The notes below the pieces were generated by a model that was given only the letters and a program-made list of their open reading frames with translations, was not told where the DNA came from and did no database searches. The translations under genes and the position numbers were made by a program. Source: Lactobacillus equicursoris DSM 19284 = JCM 14600 = CIP 110162 (lineage in GTDB: Bacteria; Bacillota; Bacilli; Lactobacillales; Lactobacillaceae). Taken from it: a DNA stretch of 53,350 nucleotides. Shown here piece by piece: positions 17,101 through 26,766 of the stretch. Numbering within the stretch: the stretch's first letter is position 1; every line of letters begins with the position of its first letter. The DNA is taken from NCBI RefSeq assembly GCF_001434815.1, contig NZ_AZDU01000007.1:241-53590 (forward strand). Direction: 5' to 3'.

Positions 17101-17880
17101 ATGGTAAGCATTATTGCGGTAGCCAACCAAAAAGGCGGAGTCGGCAAGACGACCACGACCGTCAACTTGGCTGCGTCAATTGCTAAAAGAGGCTATAAGG
17201 TCTTGATTGTGGACATTGACCCCCAGGGCAATGCTACTTCAGGCCTGGGTATTGAAAAGTCCACGATTGAATACGACGTCTACAATGTCTTGATCGACGA
17301 AATTCCGATTGCTTCAGCGATTAAAAAGACCACCAGCAAGAACCTGGATATCGTGCCGGCCACCATCAACTTGGCGGGTGCCGAAACGGAATTAATCAGC
17401 ATGATGGCCCGGGAAACCCGTTTGAAGGGGGCCATCGACGACCTGGGCGACGTCTACGACTTTATTTTTATCGACTGTCCGCCATCTCTAGGGCAGCTCT
17501 CCATCAATGCCTTCACGGCCAGCCAGTCCATCCTGATCCCGGTCCAAAGCGAATACTACGCTATGGAAGGCTTGAGCCAGCTGCTGAACACGGTGCGCCT
17601 AGTTCAAAAGCACTTCAACAAGGACTTGGGCGTTGAAGGCGTGCTCTTGACCATGCTGGATGCCCGGACCAACTTGGGGGCTGACGTGGTGCAGCAAGTA
17701 AGAGAATACTTCGGCGACCGGGTTTATAAGACCATCATCCCCCGGATCACCAAGCTGGCTGAAGCCCCAAGCTATGGCCAGGCAATTACGGAATACGCGC
17801 CAAATTCCCGCGGCGCCAAGGTTTACGATGACTTAGCAAAAGAGGTGCTGAAAGCTCATGGCAAGAGACTCAAGAAGTAG
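17101..17880 (+). CDS. parA: Chromosome partitioning ATPase ParA/Soj
   Basis: A 259-residue deviant Walker ATPase with KGGVGKTTT (residues 11-19), DIDPQGN (about 39) and FIFIDCPPSLG. With ParB and parS it helps separate origins, and in Bacillus it also regulates DnaA. It starts 3 bp after noc, and parB begins inside its last 23 bp, so the three genes are translationally linked. Confidence 0.95.
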   Translation: MVSIIAVANQKGGVGKTTTTVNLAASIAKRGYKVLIVDIDPQGNATSGLGIEKSTIEYDVYNVLIDEIPIASAIKKTTSKNLDIVPATINLAGAETELISMMARETRLKGAIDDLGDVYDFIFIDCPPSLGQLSINAFTASQSILIPVQSEYYAMEGLSQLLNTVRLVQKHFNKDLGVEGVLLTMLDARTNLGADVVQQVREYFGDRVYKTIIPRITKLAEAPSYGQAITEYAPNSRGAKVYDDLAKEVLKAHGKRLKK

Positions 17881-18745
17881 CAAAGAGAAGAAAAGAGGGG
17901 GCCTGGGCCGCGGGCTTAACGCCTTGTTTGAAGACGAGCCCCAAGTAAAGCCAGCTGAGGAAATCGAAGACCTGCCCCTGGCTGAAGTTCGGCCTAACCC
18001 CTACCAGCCAAGAAAGAATTTTGATGAAAAAAAGCTGACCGAACTGGCCGAATCCATCAAGGAAAACGGTGTTTTACAGCCGATCATCGTCCGCCGGTCA
18101 GTGTCTGGCTATGAAATCATCGCCGGTGAGCGCCGCTTCCGGGCGTCAGAACTAGCTGGCAAGGCCACCATCCCGGCCATCATCCGCCAGTTTGACGAAA
18201 GCCAGATGATGGAAGTCGCCATCTTGGAAAACCTGCAAAGAGAAGACCTGACTCCTTTAGAAGAAGCCCAGGCCTACGAGATGCTGCAAAAGAATCTCGG
18301 CTTAACCCAAGAAGAAGTGTCCAAGAAGATGGGCAAGTCCCGTCCTTACATCACCAACTACCTGCGCCTTTTAACCTTGCCGCAAAAGACCAAGGGCCTC
18401 TTGCAGCGGGGCGAACTGTCCATGGGGCAGGCGAGAACCCTGCTTGGCTTAAAGGACAAGACCAAGATCGATGATCTGGCCAAGCGGGTGGTCAAGGAAG
18501 GGATGCCGGTCCGCAAGCTGGAAGCCCTCGTTTCCCAAATGAATGAGCGCGGGCAAAAGCGGAAGAAGAAGCCGGGCAAGTCGCCTTTTGTCAAGGCTAG
18601 CGAAAGCCAGCTTTCTGCTAAGTTTGGCTCTCCCGTCAGCATCACGGAAAACAAGCAGGGCAAGGGCCACTTGTCCATTGACTTTGCCGGCCCTGAAGAA
18701 TTAAACCGCATTTTAGATCTATTAGGTGTGAATCTCGATGACTAA
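17858..18745 (+). CDS. parB: Chromosome partitioning protein ParB/Spo0J
   Basis: A 295-residue ParB with the typical start GLGRGLNALF, the CTP-binding GYEIIAGERRFRASE (about 85), ENLQREDLTPLEEAQAYE, a helix-turn-helix (LTQEEVSKKMGKSRPYITNYL) and a C-terminal dimer domain. It loads on parS as a sliding clamp and recruits condensin. It overlaps parA by 23 bp. I found no 16-bp parS palindrome of the TGTTNCACGTGAAACA type in this window. Confidence 0.95.
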   Translation: MARDSRSSKEKKRGGLGRGLNALFEDEPQVKPAEEIEDLPLAEVRPNPYQPRKNFDEKKLTELAESIKENGVLQPIIVRRSVSGYEIIAGERRFRASELAGKATIPAIIRQFDESQMMEVAILENLQREDLTPLEEAQAYEMLQKNLGLTQEEVSKKMGKSRPYITNYLRLLTLPQKTKGLLQRGELSMGQARTLLGLKDKTKIDDLAKRVVKEGMPVRKLEALVSQMNERGQKRKKKPGKSPFVKASESQLSAKFGSPVSITENKQGKGHLSIDFAGPEELNRILDLLGVNLDD

Positions 18746-19001
18746 AAACTTTACTTTTGCTTTAGCAGATACTGTGGAAATGAAGAAGCCCCATGCCTGC
18801 CAGACCAATAACTGGGAAGTCATGCGCTTAGGCGCTGACATCCGCCTCAAGTGCATGGGCTGCGGGCACGTGGTCATGATGCCGCGGGCTGATTTCAATA
18901 AAAAAGTAAAAAAGCTGCTGGCCAAGGCCAACGACCCGGTCAACCAAAAGAGCGACTTTTACGTGCCTAAAGAAGAAATTGCCCGGCCAAACTTTAGCTA
19001 G
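18738..19001 (+). CDS. DUF951 protein
   Basis: An 87-residue protein with a zinc-ribbon-like pair (HACQ and LKCMGCGHVVMM) and K-PHAC--N-WEVMRLGADI-LKC, the DUF951 pattern. It overlaps parB by 8 bp. The family sits between parB and ychF in many Firmicutes; the function is unknown, though a nucleic-acid-binding role is often suggested. Confidence 0.85.
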   Translation: MTKNFTFALADTVEMKKPHACQTNNWEVMRLGADIRLKCMGCGHVVMMPRADFNKKVKKLLAKANDPVNQKSDFYVPKEEIARPNFS

Positions 19002-19074
19002 TTATTGACTAATCAGGCTAAAAGGCCAAAAATAGACAAGTACATACACAAGACAAGAAAGAGGAATATACAAC

Positions 19075-20175
19075 ATGGCTTTAACTGCTGGTATCGTCGG
19101 CTTGCCAAACGTCGGCAAGTCAACTCTATTTAATGCTATTACCAAGGCGGGTGCGGAAATGGCTAATTACCCATTTGCCACCATCGAACCTAACGTGGGC
19201 ATGGTCGAAGTGCCTGACAAGCGCCTGGCCCGGATCCAAGAACTGATCCCGGCTAAGAAGGTCGTCCACACTACTTTTGAATTTACGGACATCGCCGGCT
19301 TGGTTAAGGGGGCTTCTAAGGGTGAAGGCCTTGGAAACAAGTTCCTGGAAAACATCCGCCAAACCGATGCCATCGTGCACGTGGTTCGGGCTTTTGACGA
19401 CGACAACATCACTTCCGTTTCCGGCAAGGTGGACCCAGAAGAAGACATCAACACCATCAACCTGGAACTGGTTTACGCTGACCTTGACTCTGTTGACCGC
19501 CGCATCTCCAAGGTGCAAAAGATGGCTCAGCAAAAGGACAAGGAAGCCATGGCTGAATATGCCGTCTTGGAAAAGATCAAGCCGGTTTTGGAAGCTGGCG
19601 ATCCAGTTCGCTCCATTAAGTTTACGGACGACGAAGCCAAGATCGTGAAGGGCCTCTTCCTCTTGACTTCTAAGCCAGTCATCTACGTAGCTAACATCGC
19701 CGAAGAGTCCATGGCTGACCCAGAAGCTGACAAGTACTACCAAATTGTCAAGGCTCACGCCGATAAGGAAGGTGCTGGCTGCTTGGGCATCTCTGCCGCT
19801 ATCGAAGAAGAAATTGCTGGCTTAGACGATGAAGAAAAGGCTGAAATGCTGGCTGCTGAAGGCGTCGAAGAATCAGGTTTGGATCGCTTGATCCGGGCTG
19901 CTTACCACCTTTTGGGCCTTAGAACCTTCTTCACTGCCGGCGGCAAAGAAACCAGAGCCTGGACTTTCAAGCAGGGGATGAAGGCACCGCAAGTTGCCGG
20001 GATCATCCACTCTGACTTTGAACGGGGCTTCATCAGAGCCGAAGTCGTTTCCTTTGACGACTTGGACAAGTACGAAACCATGCAAAAGATCAAGGAAGCT
20101 GGCCGGGTGCGCCTGGAAGGCAAGGACTACGAAGTCCAAGACGGCGACATCATCGAATTCCGCTTCAACGTTTAA
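19075..20175 (+). CDS. ychF: Ribosome-associated ATPase/GTPase YchF
   Basis: A 366-residue Obg-family P-loop NTPase with GLPNVGKST (residues 9-17), NYPFATIEPN, a helical insertion and a C-terminal TGS domain (about 280-366). YchF homologues prefer ATP and act in ribosome-linked stress control. Full family length. AAGAGG precedes the ATG; codon use is highly biased, suggesting strong expression. Confidence 0.95.
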   Translation: MALTAGIVGLPNVGKSTLFNAITKAGAEMANYPFATIEPNVGMVEVPDKRLARIQELIPAKKVVHTTFEFTDIAGLVKGASKGEGLGNKFLENIRQTDAIVHVVRAFDDDNITSVSGKVDPEEDINTINLELVYADLDSVDRRISKVQKMAQQKDKEAMAEYAVLEKIKPVLEAGDPVRSIKFTDDEAKIVKGLFLLTSKPVIYVANIAEESMADPEADKYYQIVKAHADKEGAGCLGISAAIEEEIAGLDDEEKAEMLAAEGVEESGLDRLIRAAYHLLGLRTFFTAGGKETRAWTFKQGMKAPQVAGIIHSDFERGFIRAEVVSFDDLDKYETMQKIKEAGRVRLEGKDYEVQDGDIIEFRFNV

Positions 20176-20218
20176 TTTTTAAAAAAAGCAAAAATAGCAG
20201 AAAGCAGGAGACTAATCA

Positions 20219-20989
20219 GTGACTGAAGAAAAGCAGGTTCAAGCTGAAAAGCAAGAAAAACTGAAAAAGCAGGGTGAAGCTGAAGCCGCTAAGGCCGAAA
20301 TCAAGCAAGAAACCCCTAAGGACTTGGCCAAGAAGCTGTCCAACAAGAACCAAGACTACTTGTTCCGTTTGAGAAAAGAATTGATCGCGGGCGGGATGAA
20401 GGAAGATCAGGCTGACGCCGAAATCGACAGCCTGTTGCCAGACATCTACGCTGCTCAAATCAAGGGCCATCCAGCCGGTACCCTCTTTGGGGTATCCCCA
20501 ACCATCAAGGCTGGGCAAATCCTGCACCCGGTTGTCAAGCCAACCAAGGTGCCAAACTGGCTACTGGGCGTTGACAGTGCCCTCATCTACACGGCCATCT
20601 TGACCGGGATGTTCGGCTTGATGCAGCTGTTTACTAACGACAACAAGAAGACTGCCAATGGTTCTGGCATCTTGACCCTGATCGTGATGGGGGTTGCCAT
20701 GGGCTGGTACTTCACCAAATACAACAACTGGATGAAGCCAGATCCAAAGACCGGCAAGACTGCCTGGGGCAAGGTCATTTGGGGCCTGATCGGGTCCTTG
20801 GTCTTGATCATGGCCATCGTCTTAATCCTGTCTCTTAAGCCGCTGGCGGTCATCAACCCAGTTCTGCCAGGCTGGGCCGACCTCTTGGTAGCTGCGGTTG
20901 CCATCGGGGCTTGGTACCTGATCCGCAAGCACTACGGCATTCACGGCAGTTCCTTTAGCCCAGACACCTTGACCATGGACAAAAAATAA
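20219..20989 (+). CDS. DUF1129 membrane protein
   Basis: A 256-residue protein with a charged, Lys/Glu/Gln-rich N-terminal part (about 1-50) and four membrane helices (near 120-140, 145-165, 190-215 and 222-240). It matches the DUF1129 family that follows ychF in lactobacilli. GTG start with GCAGGAG 8 nt upstream; function unknown. Confidence 0.75.
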   Translation: MTEEKQVQAEKQEKLKKQGEAEAAKAEIKQETPKDLAKKLSNKNQDYLFRLRKELIAGGMKEDQADAEIDSLLPDIYAAQIKGHPAGTLFGVSPTIKAGQILHPVVKPTKVPNWLLGVDSALIYTAILTGMFGLMQLFTNDNKKTANGSGILTLIVMGVAMGWYFTKYNNWMKPDPKTGKTAWGKVIWGLIGSLVLIMAIVLILSLKPLAVINPVLPGWADLLVAAVAIGAWYLIRKHYGIHGSSFSPDTLTMDKK

Positions 20990-21039
20990 ATTCAATAGCG
21001 TGCTTTTGTTTTAAAAAAGGTGTAAACTAAATAAGCGAT

Positions 21040-21076
21040 AAACAAATAGGTGAGGATTCATCTATTTGTTTTTGTT
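21040..21076 (+). terminator. AT-rich hairpin with T tract before the ABC exporter
   Basis: AAACAAATAG and CTATTTGTTT form a long inverted repeat with extra TGA/TCA pairing, followed by TTTTGTTT. It is likely the terminator of the DUF1129 transcript. Because it lies 45 bp before the ABC gene it could also act as an operator. Confidence 0.55.
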
Positions 21077-21121
21077 TGAGTACAGTTTTTTTAAAAGTAA
21101 TTGATTAAAAGGGAGGCATAA

Positions 21122-22849
21122 ATGCTTAAGACTTTGCTTAAGTCCGTGCGCCAGTACAAGAAAGAGACGCTTCTTTCTCCCTTGTGCGTCATTGCCGAAG
21201 TCTTCATCGAAATGTACATTCCGTACATCATGGGGATGTTGATCGATAACGGCATCTACAAGGGCAACATGGCCTATGTGCAAAAAATGGGTCTGTTCAC
21301 CATTTTATTGACCTTATTGTCCCTAGTCTTGGGGGCTGCGGCCAGCTACTTTTCCGCTCATGCGGCAGCTGGCTTTACCGCCAACTTGCGCCACGACATG
21401 TTCTACCACATGCAGGAATTTTCTTTTGAAAATATCGACAAGTTCTCTAGTGCCAGTTTGGTGACGCGGCTTACTACGGACACCAACAACATCCAGATGG
21501 CCTACCAAATGAGCATCAGAATGGCGGTTAGAGCACCGTTCATGCTGGTCATTTCCTTGATCATGGCCGTGATGATCAGTGCCAAGTTGACCATGGTCTT
21601 CTTGGTGGCCGTGCCATTTTTGACCATCGCCATGATCTTGATCATCAATGGCGCGCGTCCATACTTCCCTAGAATCTTCCGGGCTTACGACGAACTGAAC
21701 CGGAAGGTCCGGGAAAATATCCGCGGGGTTCGGGAAGTCAAGACTTTTGTCCACGAAACGGAACAAATCGAAAACTTTGAAAAGTCCACTAGCAAGATCT
21801 ACAAGCTTTTTAGCAAGGCCATGGTCATCATGGCCACTAACGGTCCAGTCATGACCTTGACCGTTAACTGCGTTATGCTGGCCTTGTCCTGGTTTGGGGC
21901 CAAGCTGATCGTGGGTCACCAGCTGGAAACGGGGCAACTGGTTTCCATGTTCTCATACACCATGTCCGTTTTGATGAGCTTGATGATTCTGTCTATGATC
22001 TTCACCCAGCTGATGATGGCCCAGGCCAGCGGCCGGCGGGTGGCGGAAGTGTTAAACGCTCAGCCAACCATCACCAACCCGGTCAAGGAACCACTTGAGG
22101 ACGTTACTAACGGGGAAATCGTTTTTGACAACGTCGACTTCAAGTACGACAAAGACGACGACCACTACGCCTTAAAGGACATCAACTTGACCATCAAGTC
22201 CGGGGAAACCATCGGGATCATCGGGGAAACGGGTTCTTCTAAGTCAACCCTGATCTCCATGATTCCGCGCCTTTATGACGTAACCGGCGGTGCCGTCAGA
22301 GTCGGCGGCCACAATGTCCGCTCTTACGACCTCAAGGCCTTGAGAGACAACGTTGCTGTTGTTTTGCAAAAAAATGTCCTCTTTACCGGGACCATCAAGG
22401 ACAACCTGAAGTGGGGCAATGAGCATGCCACTGACGAAGAAATCCTGCGGGCTTCCAAGATAGCTCACGCTGACGGCTTCATCCAAGAAATGCCAGACGG
22501 CTACGACACCATGGTTGAGCAAGGCGGTAACAACGTTTCCGGTGGGCAAAAACAGCGGATTACCATTGCCAGAGCCCTCCTGAAGAAGCCAAAGATCCTG
22601 ATTTTGGACGACTCGACCAGTGCCGTCGACACCAAGACCGAACGGGAAATCCGGCTGGCCTTAAAGCGCGACCTGCCGCAGACGACCAAGATCATTATTT
22701 CTCAGCGGATCGTTTCCATTAAGGACGCTGACCGGATTATCGTCATGAACCACGGTAAGATTGAAGATATCGGTACCCACGAAGAGCTGATCAAGCGTAA
22801 TGACCTCTACAGCTCCATCGCCAAGTACCAAGAAGAAAATAGTAAGTAG
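21122..22849 (+). CDS. Heterodimeric ABC exporter, subunit with degenerate site (LmrC/BmrC type)
   Basis: A 575-residue half-transporter with six membrane helices (about 15-300) and a C-terminal nucleotide-binding domain. Walker A is GETGSSKST and the signature NVSGGQKQR is intact. The catalytic Glu after Walker B is Asp (ILILDDSTS) and the switch His is Gln (IISQRIVS). These are the marks of the non-catalytic partner in LmrCD/BmrCD-type multidrug exporters, which supplies the signature to the active site. GGGAGG precedes the ATG, and the partner gene follows 10 bp later. Confidence 0.85.
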   Translation: MLKTLLKSVRQYKKETLLSPLCVIAEVFIEMYIPYIMGMLIDNGIYKGNMAYVQKMGLFTILLTLLSLVLGAAASYFSAHAAAGFTANLRHDMFYHMQEFSFENIDKFSSASLVTRLTTDTNNIQMAYQMSIRMAVRAPFMLVISLIMAVMISAKLTMVFLVAVPFLTIAMILIINGARPYFPRIFRAYDELNRKVRENIRGVREVKTFVHETEQIENFEKSTSKIYKLFSKAMVIMATNGPVMTLTVNCVMLALSWFGAKLIVGHQLETGQLVSMFSYTMSVLMSLMILSMIFTQLMMAQASGRRVAEVLNAQPTITNPVKEPLEDVTNGEIVFDNVDFKYDKDDDHYALKDINLTIKSGETIGIIGETGSSKSTLISMIPRLYDVTGGAVRVGGHNVRSYDLKALRDNVAVVLQKNVLFTGTIKDNLKWGNEHATDEEILRASKIAHADGFIQEMPDGYDTMVEQGGNNVSGGQKQRITIARALLKKPKILILDDSTSAVDTKTEREIRLALKRDLPQTTKIIISQRIVSIKDADRIIVMNHGKIEDIGTHEELIKRNDLYSSIAKYQEENSK

Positions 22850-22859
22850 GTGAAGCGAA

Positions 22860-24701
22860 TTGGATAAAAAACAACAAACGCCAGCACCAGGCAAGACTTT
22901 TTGGCGCCTGATCAAGTATGTTTACCACGTTAGTCCCGCTTCCCTGATCATTTCCTTTATCTCTGTCATCATCGCAGCGGGCTCCACGGTTATCGGCTCT
23001 CTCTTCATCGAGCAGGTCATTGACCGCTACATCACCCCGATGCTGAAGGAAAAGACTGCCAACTTTGCCCCGCTGGCCCACGCCATCTTGCTGATGGCTG
23101 GGGTCTACGCCATTGGGTTGGTTGCTAGCTACCTGTACACGCTCTTGATGATGCTGTTGTCACAAAGAGTGCAAAGACAGATCAGAAACGAAATGTTCAC
23201 CCACATGCAGCGGCTGCCGATCGCCTTTTTTGACCAAAACGAATACGGCGACATCATGTCCCGCTATACCAACGACATCGACACCCTGATGCAGATGATC
23301 TCCCAGGCCTTGCCCATGTTTGGCAACTCCATGTTTACGGTGGTCTTCGTCTTCTTCGGGATGCTCTACCTCAGCTGGCAGCTCACCATCGTCGCTGTTA
23401 TCGTCGTTGCTCTGTCCATCGGCATCGTTAAGTATCTGACTAAAAAGTCTGGCTACTTCTTTGACCTCCAGCAAAAGAAGGTCGGGGAAGTTAACGGCTT
23501 TAACGAAGAAATGCTGAACGGGCTGAAGGTTATCAAGGTCTTCTCCCACGAAAAATATGCGGAAGCAGACTTCGACCGCTACAACGAAGAATTAAGAGAA
23601 GCTTCCGGCAATGCCAACACCTTTGCCACCATCTTGTTCCCAATCATGGGTAACGTCGGCAACCTCTTGTACGTTTTGATCGCCTTGATCGGGGGCGCCG
23701 CCGTTTTGGCCGGCAGCCTGCCACTGACGGTCGGGGCCGTAGCTTCTTTCATGCAGCTGTCTAAGGCCTTCATCATGCCAATCGCCCAGATTTCCCAGCA
23801 GCTGAACTCCATCGTCTTGGCCATCGCCGGGGCACACCGGATTTTTGCTGTTTTGGATGAAAAAGTGGAAGTCGATGATGGTCAAGTCACCATCGCCGAA
23901 AAGCCAGGCGTCAAGAACGCTTGGCAATGGCAGGTGCCAGAAAATGGCGGCACTAAGGCTGTGCCGGTCAAGGGCCACATTACCTTTGACCACGTCAACT
24001 TCGGCTACGTGCCAGGCAAGCAGATCCTGTATGACATCTCCCTGGATGCCAAGCCCGGCATGAAGGTGGCCCTGGTTGGGGAAACAGGTGCCGGGAAGAC
24101 GACCATCTCCAGCATGATCAACCGTTTCTATGAGATCAACTCTGGGACTATCAGCTACGACGGGATTGATATTTCCGACATCCAAAAGGATTCGCTGCGC
24201 CAATCCGTGGCGATTGTCCTTCAGGATACCCACATGTTTACTGGGACCATCATGGACAACATCCGCTTTGGCCGGCCAGATGCCAGTGATGACGACGTCT
24301 ACCAAGCAGCCCGCCTGGCCAGAGCCGACGAATTCATCCACGAACTGGATGATGGCTACGAAACGGTGATCGATGGCTCCGGCAGCGACCTGTCCCAAGG
24401 GCAATTGCAGCTTTTGTCCATTGCCCGGGCCATGATCGCTGACCGGCCAGTCATGATCTTGGACGAAGCCACGAGTTCCATCGACACCCGGACTGAGCGT
24501 CTGGTTCAATCCGGGATGGACAACCTGTTGGCGGGCCGGACCAGTTTTGTCATCGCCCACCGCTTGTCCACCATCGTCAACTCTGACTTGATCCTGGTTC
24601 TGGACCACGGCCATATCATCGAAGCCGGCAACCACGATCAGCTTTTGGCCAAGAAGGGCTACTACTACGAGCTCTACACTGGCAAAAAGGAAATCCAGTA
24701 G
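22860..24701 (+). CDS. Heterodimeric ABC exporter, catalytic subunit (LmrD/BmrD type)
   Basis: A 613-residue half-transporter with Walker A GETGAGKTT, complete Walker B and catalytic Glu VMILDEATS, and switch His FVIAHRLST. Its signature is altered (LSQGQ for LSGGQ). It therefore complements the preceding subunit to give one active and one degenerate ATP site. TTG start after AGGTGA. An insertion of about 30 residues before its nucleotide-binding domain (KNAWQWQVPENGG region) makes it longer than its partner. Substrate unknown; multidrug export is the family role. Confidence 0.85.
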   Translation: MDKKQQTPAPGKTFWRLIKYVYHVSPASLIISFISVIIAAGSTVIGSLFIEQVIDRYITPMLKEKTANFAPLAHAILLMAGVYAIGLVASYLYTLLMMLLSQRVQRQIRNEMFTHMQRLPIAFFDQNEYGDIMSRYTNDIDTLMQMISQALPMFGNSMFTVVFVFFGMLYLSWQLTIVAVIVVALSIGIVKYLTKKSGYFFDLQQKKVGEVNGFNEEMLNGLKVIKVFSHEKYAEADFDRYNEELREASGNANTFATILFPIMGNVGNLLYVLIALIGGAAVLAGSLPLTVGAVASFMQLSKAFIMPIAQISQQLNSIVLAIAGAHRIFAVLDEKVEVDDGQVTIAEKPGVKNAWQWQVPENGGTKAVPVKGHITFDHVNFGYVPGKQILYDISLDAKPGMKVALVGETGAGKTTISSMINRFYEINSGTISYDGIDISDIQKDSLRQSVAIVLQDTHMFTGTIMDNIRFGRPDASDDDVYQAARLARADEFIHELDDGYETVIDGSGSDLSQGQLQLLSIARAMIADRPVMILDEATSSIDTRTERLVQSGMDNLLAGRTSFVIAHRLSTIVNSDLILVLDHGHIIEAGNHDQLLAKKGYYYELYTGKKEIQ

Positions 24702-24743
24702 TTTTTCACATGGATTGTTTATAAGTTTTGATAAAATCAAGCA

Positions 24744-24772
24744 AGGAGTGCCCCGGAAAGGACACTCTTTTT
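24744..24772 (+). terminator. Terminator of the ABC exporter operon
   Basis: GGAGTG-CC pairs with GG-CACTC across CCGGAAA, followed by T5. Confidence 0.8.
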
Positions 24773-24840
24773 GCTATTATTAGGGGCAATAAATAGGTTA
24801 CAATATACGGTAGGATACTATGAGATAGGAGATTTTTTAG

Positions 24841-25533
24841 ATGAGTACAAAAATTCTCGTTGTCGACGACGACCACGAAATTGTGGAACTCTTAAGCATT
24901 TACTTGAAAAATGAAGGCTATGAGCCAATCGCTGCTTACAACGGCAAGGAAGCCCTAACTAAATTGTCCACCACGCCTGATATTGCCCTGATGATCCTGG
25001 ACGTGATGATGCCTAATATGTCCGGCATCGACGTGGTTAAGGAAGTCAGAAAGGACTCCGATATTCCGATCATCATCGTCAGCGCCAAGACCGGCGACAT
25101 GGACAAGATCCAAGGCCTGATCACTGGGGCCGACGACTACGTGTCTAAGCCTTTCAACCCGCTGGAAGTCATGGCCAGGGTACGGTCACTGCTCCGCCGG
25201 AGCCAAAAGCAGGTTAAAGAAGAAGAGCCAGACGTCTTGGAAGTTGGTCCGCTGATCATCAACAAGGACTCCCACGAAGTCAAGACCGTGGAAGGCAAGG
25301 AAATCCAGCTGACGGCCTTGGAATTTGGCATCCTCTACCTCTTGGCCAGTCACCCAAACCGGGTCTTTTCTGCCGATGAAATTTTTGAGCGCGTTTGGCA
25401 ACAAGAATCCATCGTCAGCGCCAAGACCGTCATGGTCCACGTGTCACACCTCCGTGACAAGATCCAAAAGGCAACTGACGGCGAAGAAGTAATCAAGACT
25501 GTTTGGGGTGTAGGGTACAAGGTTGAAGCCTAA
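24841..25533 (+). CDS. OmpR-family response regulator
   Basis: A 230-residue regulator. The receiver domain (1-120) has an acidic pocket at VVDDD, phospho-acceptor Asp54 in LMILDVMMP and Lys103 in VSKPF. The winged-helix DNA-binding domain (about 130-230) ends in TVWGVGYKVEA. TAGGAG precedes the ATG. The kinase gene starts inside its last codons. It resembles VanR-type regulators; targets are unknown, though murE lies directly downstream. Confidence 0.9.
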   Translation: MSTKILVVDDDHEIVELLSIYLKNEGYEPIAAYNGKEALTKLSTTPDIALMILDVMMPNMSGIDVVKEVRKDSDIPIIIVSAKTGDMDKIQGLITGADDYVSKPFNPLEVMARVRSLLRRSQKQVKEEEPDVLEVGPLIINKDSHEVKTVEGKEIQLTALEFGILYLLASHPNRVFSADEIFERVWQQESIVSAKTVMVHVSHLRDKIQKATDGEEVIKTVWGVGYKVEA

Positions 25534-26731
25534 TAAGCATAAAAATCAGGCCGTCGTTCAGGGGAAGAAGCCGCGGGTCAAGCTGACCGCCGCTGAGAAG
25601 AGTGAGCTTTTTGCCGAAGCCGTCGTGACGATCATCATCATGCTGCTACTAAACATGTCGGTGATCATCCTCTACCACCTGGCCATCCTGCAGGACCAGA
25701 GCTTGGTTGACGGTATTTACTTTTTAAAGCAGACCATGACCATCGGGCCGGGCTACCACCTTTGGTCCTGGGAGCGTGTCGGGATCGTCATCATGGGGAT
25801 CGCCGACGTCATCGTCGTTTACTGGCGCCTCGTGCGCCGCTACCACCAGATGCAGCTGCGGCACATTATTTCCGAGCTCCACTACATCGCCAATGGCCAC
25901 TTTGACCACCGGATTTCTTTTAGCGTCAATACCGACATGCAGAAGGTGATTGATTCGATCAACTCCCTGGTTGATTCGACCGTGGCCGCCATCAATGAGG
26001 AAAAGGCGATCGAGCAGTCTAAAGACGAACTGATCACCAATGTGTCTCACGATATCCGGACCCCTTTGACCAGCATTATCGGTTACCTGGGCTTGTTAAA
26101 AAATGGGGCCGTGACCAACCACGACGACGTGATCAAGTACATCAATATCGCCTACAACAAGGCCGAGCAGATGAAGTCTTTGGCTAACGACCTCTTTGAG
26201 TACACGACCTTGAAGTCGACCAAGACTAAGCTGAACGTGACGCCGATCAACATTGCGGGCATGATGGAGCAGGTGGCTGCTGGTTTTGAGCTAGAAGCAG
26301 AGAAAAAGGGCATCGTCTTTAACATCAAAGCCCGGCCGAAAGACCTGATAGTCAATGCTGACGTGGAAAAATTGGTCCGGGTCTACAACAACTTGATCTC
26401 TAACGCCCTGAAGTATGCAGCCGGGGCGACCGAGATCAACCTCGTAGCCAACCTGATCAACAAAAAGCAGGTTGAGCTGCGGGTGGAAAATAATGGTGAG
26501 CCGATCCCGCAAGATAAGCTGCGGAAGATTTTTGACCGCTTCTACCGGGTCGAAAGTTCCCGCAACACCAAGACGGGCGGGACGGGGCTTGGCCTGTCCA
26601 TCGTCCAGGGCGTTGTCGAGCTCCACGGCGGGACGATTCGCTGTGAATCAAACGAGAAGCTGACCAGTTTCATCATCCTTTTGCCCAGAACGCCCAAGCT
26701 GAACGGCGCGGCTAGCCAGCGTGTGGTATAA
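25523..26731 (+). CDS. Sensor histidine kinase (VanS-like)
   Basis: A 402-residue kinase with two membrane helices (about 33-53 and 85-103) flanking a short loop, a HAMP-like linker, phospho-acceptor His176 in NVSHDIRTPLTS, an N box (NNLISNALKYA) and G boxes ending in TGLGLSIV. It overlaps the regulator by 11 bp and uses a TTG start. The short extracytoplasmic loop suggests sensing within or near the membrane. The proximity to murE hints at an envelope signal (inference). Confidence 0.85.
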   Translation: MKPNKHKNQAVVQGKKPRVKLTAAEKSELFAEAVVTIIIMLLLNMSVIILYHLAILQDQSLVDGIYFLKQTMTIGPGYHLWSWERVGIVIMGIADVIVVYWRLVRRYHQMQLRHIISELHYIANGHFDHRISFSVNTDMQKVIDSINSLVDSTVAAINEEKAIEQSKDELITNVSHDIRTPLTSIIGYLGLLKNGAVTNHDDVIKYINIAYNKAEQMKSLANDLFEYTTLKSTKTKLNVTPINIAGMMEQVAAGFELEAEKKGIVFNIKARPKDLIVNADVEKLVRVYNNLISNALKYAAGATEINLVANLINKKQVELRVENNGEPIPQDKLRKIFDRFYRVESSRNTKTGGTGLGLSIVQGVVELHGGTIRCESNEKLTSFIILLPRTPKLNGAASQRVV

Positions 26732-26732
26732 T
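26724..26732 (+). promoter_or_regulatory. Extended -10 promoter of murE
   Basis: TGG-TATAAT is an extended -10 element with no recognisable -35. It overlaps the stop codon of the kinase gene, giving murE its own promoter. Confidence 0.55.
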
Positions 26733-26766
26733 TTGAACTGAATTCTATTTGACAGTGAGGAGAACA

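Noticed and set aside
15500-20200. parS site near parB
   Set aside because: I searched by eye for TGTTNCACGTGAAACA-like palindromes and found none; GTGTGAAACGCGATG at 15517 has only one arm.
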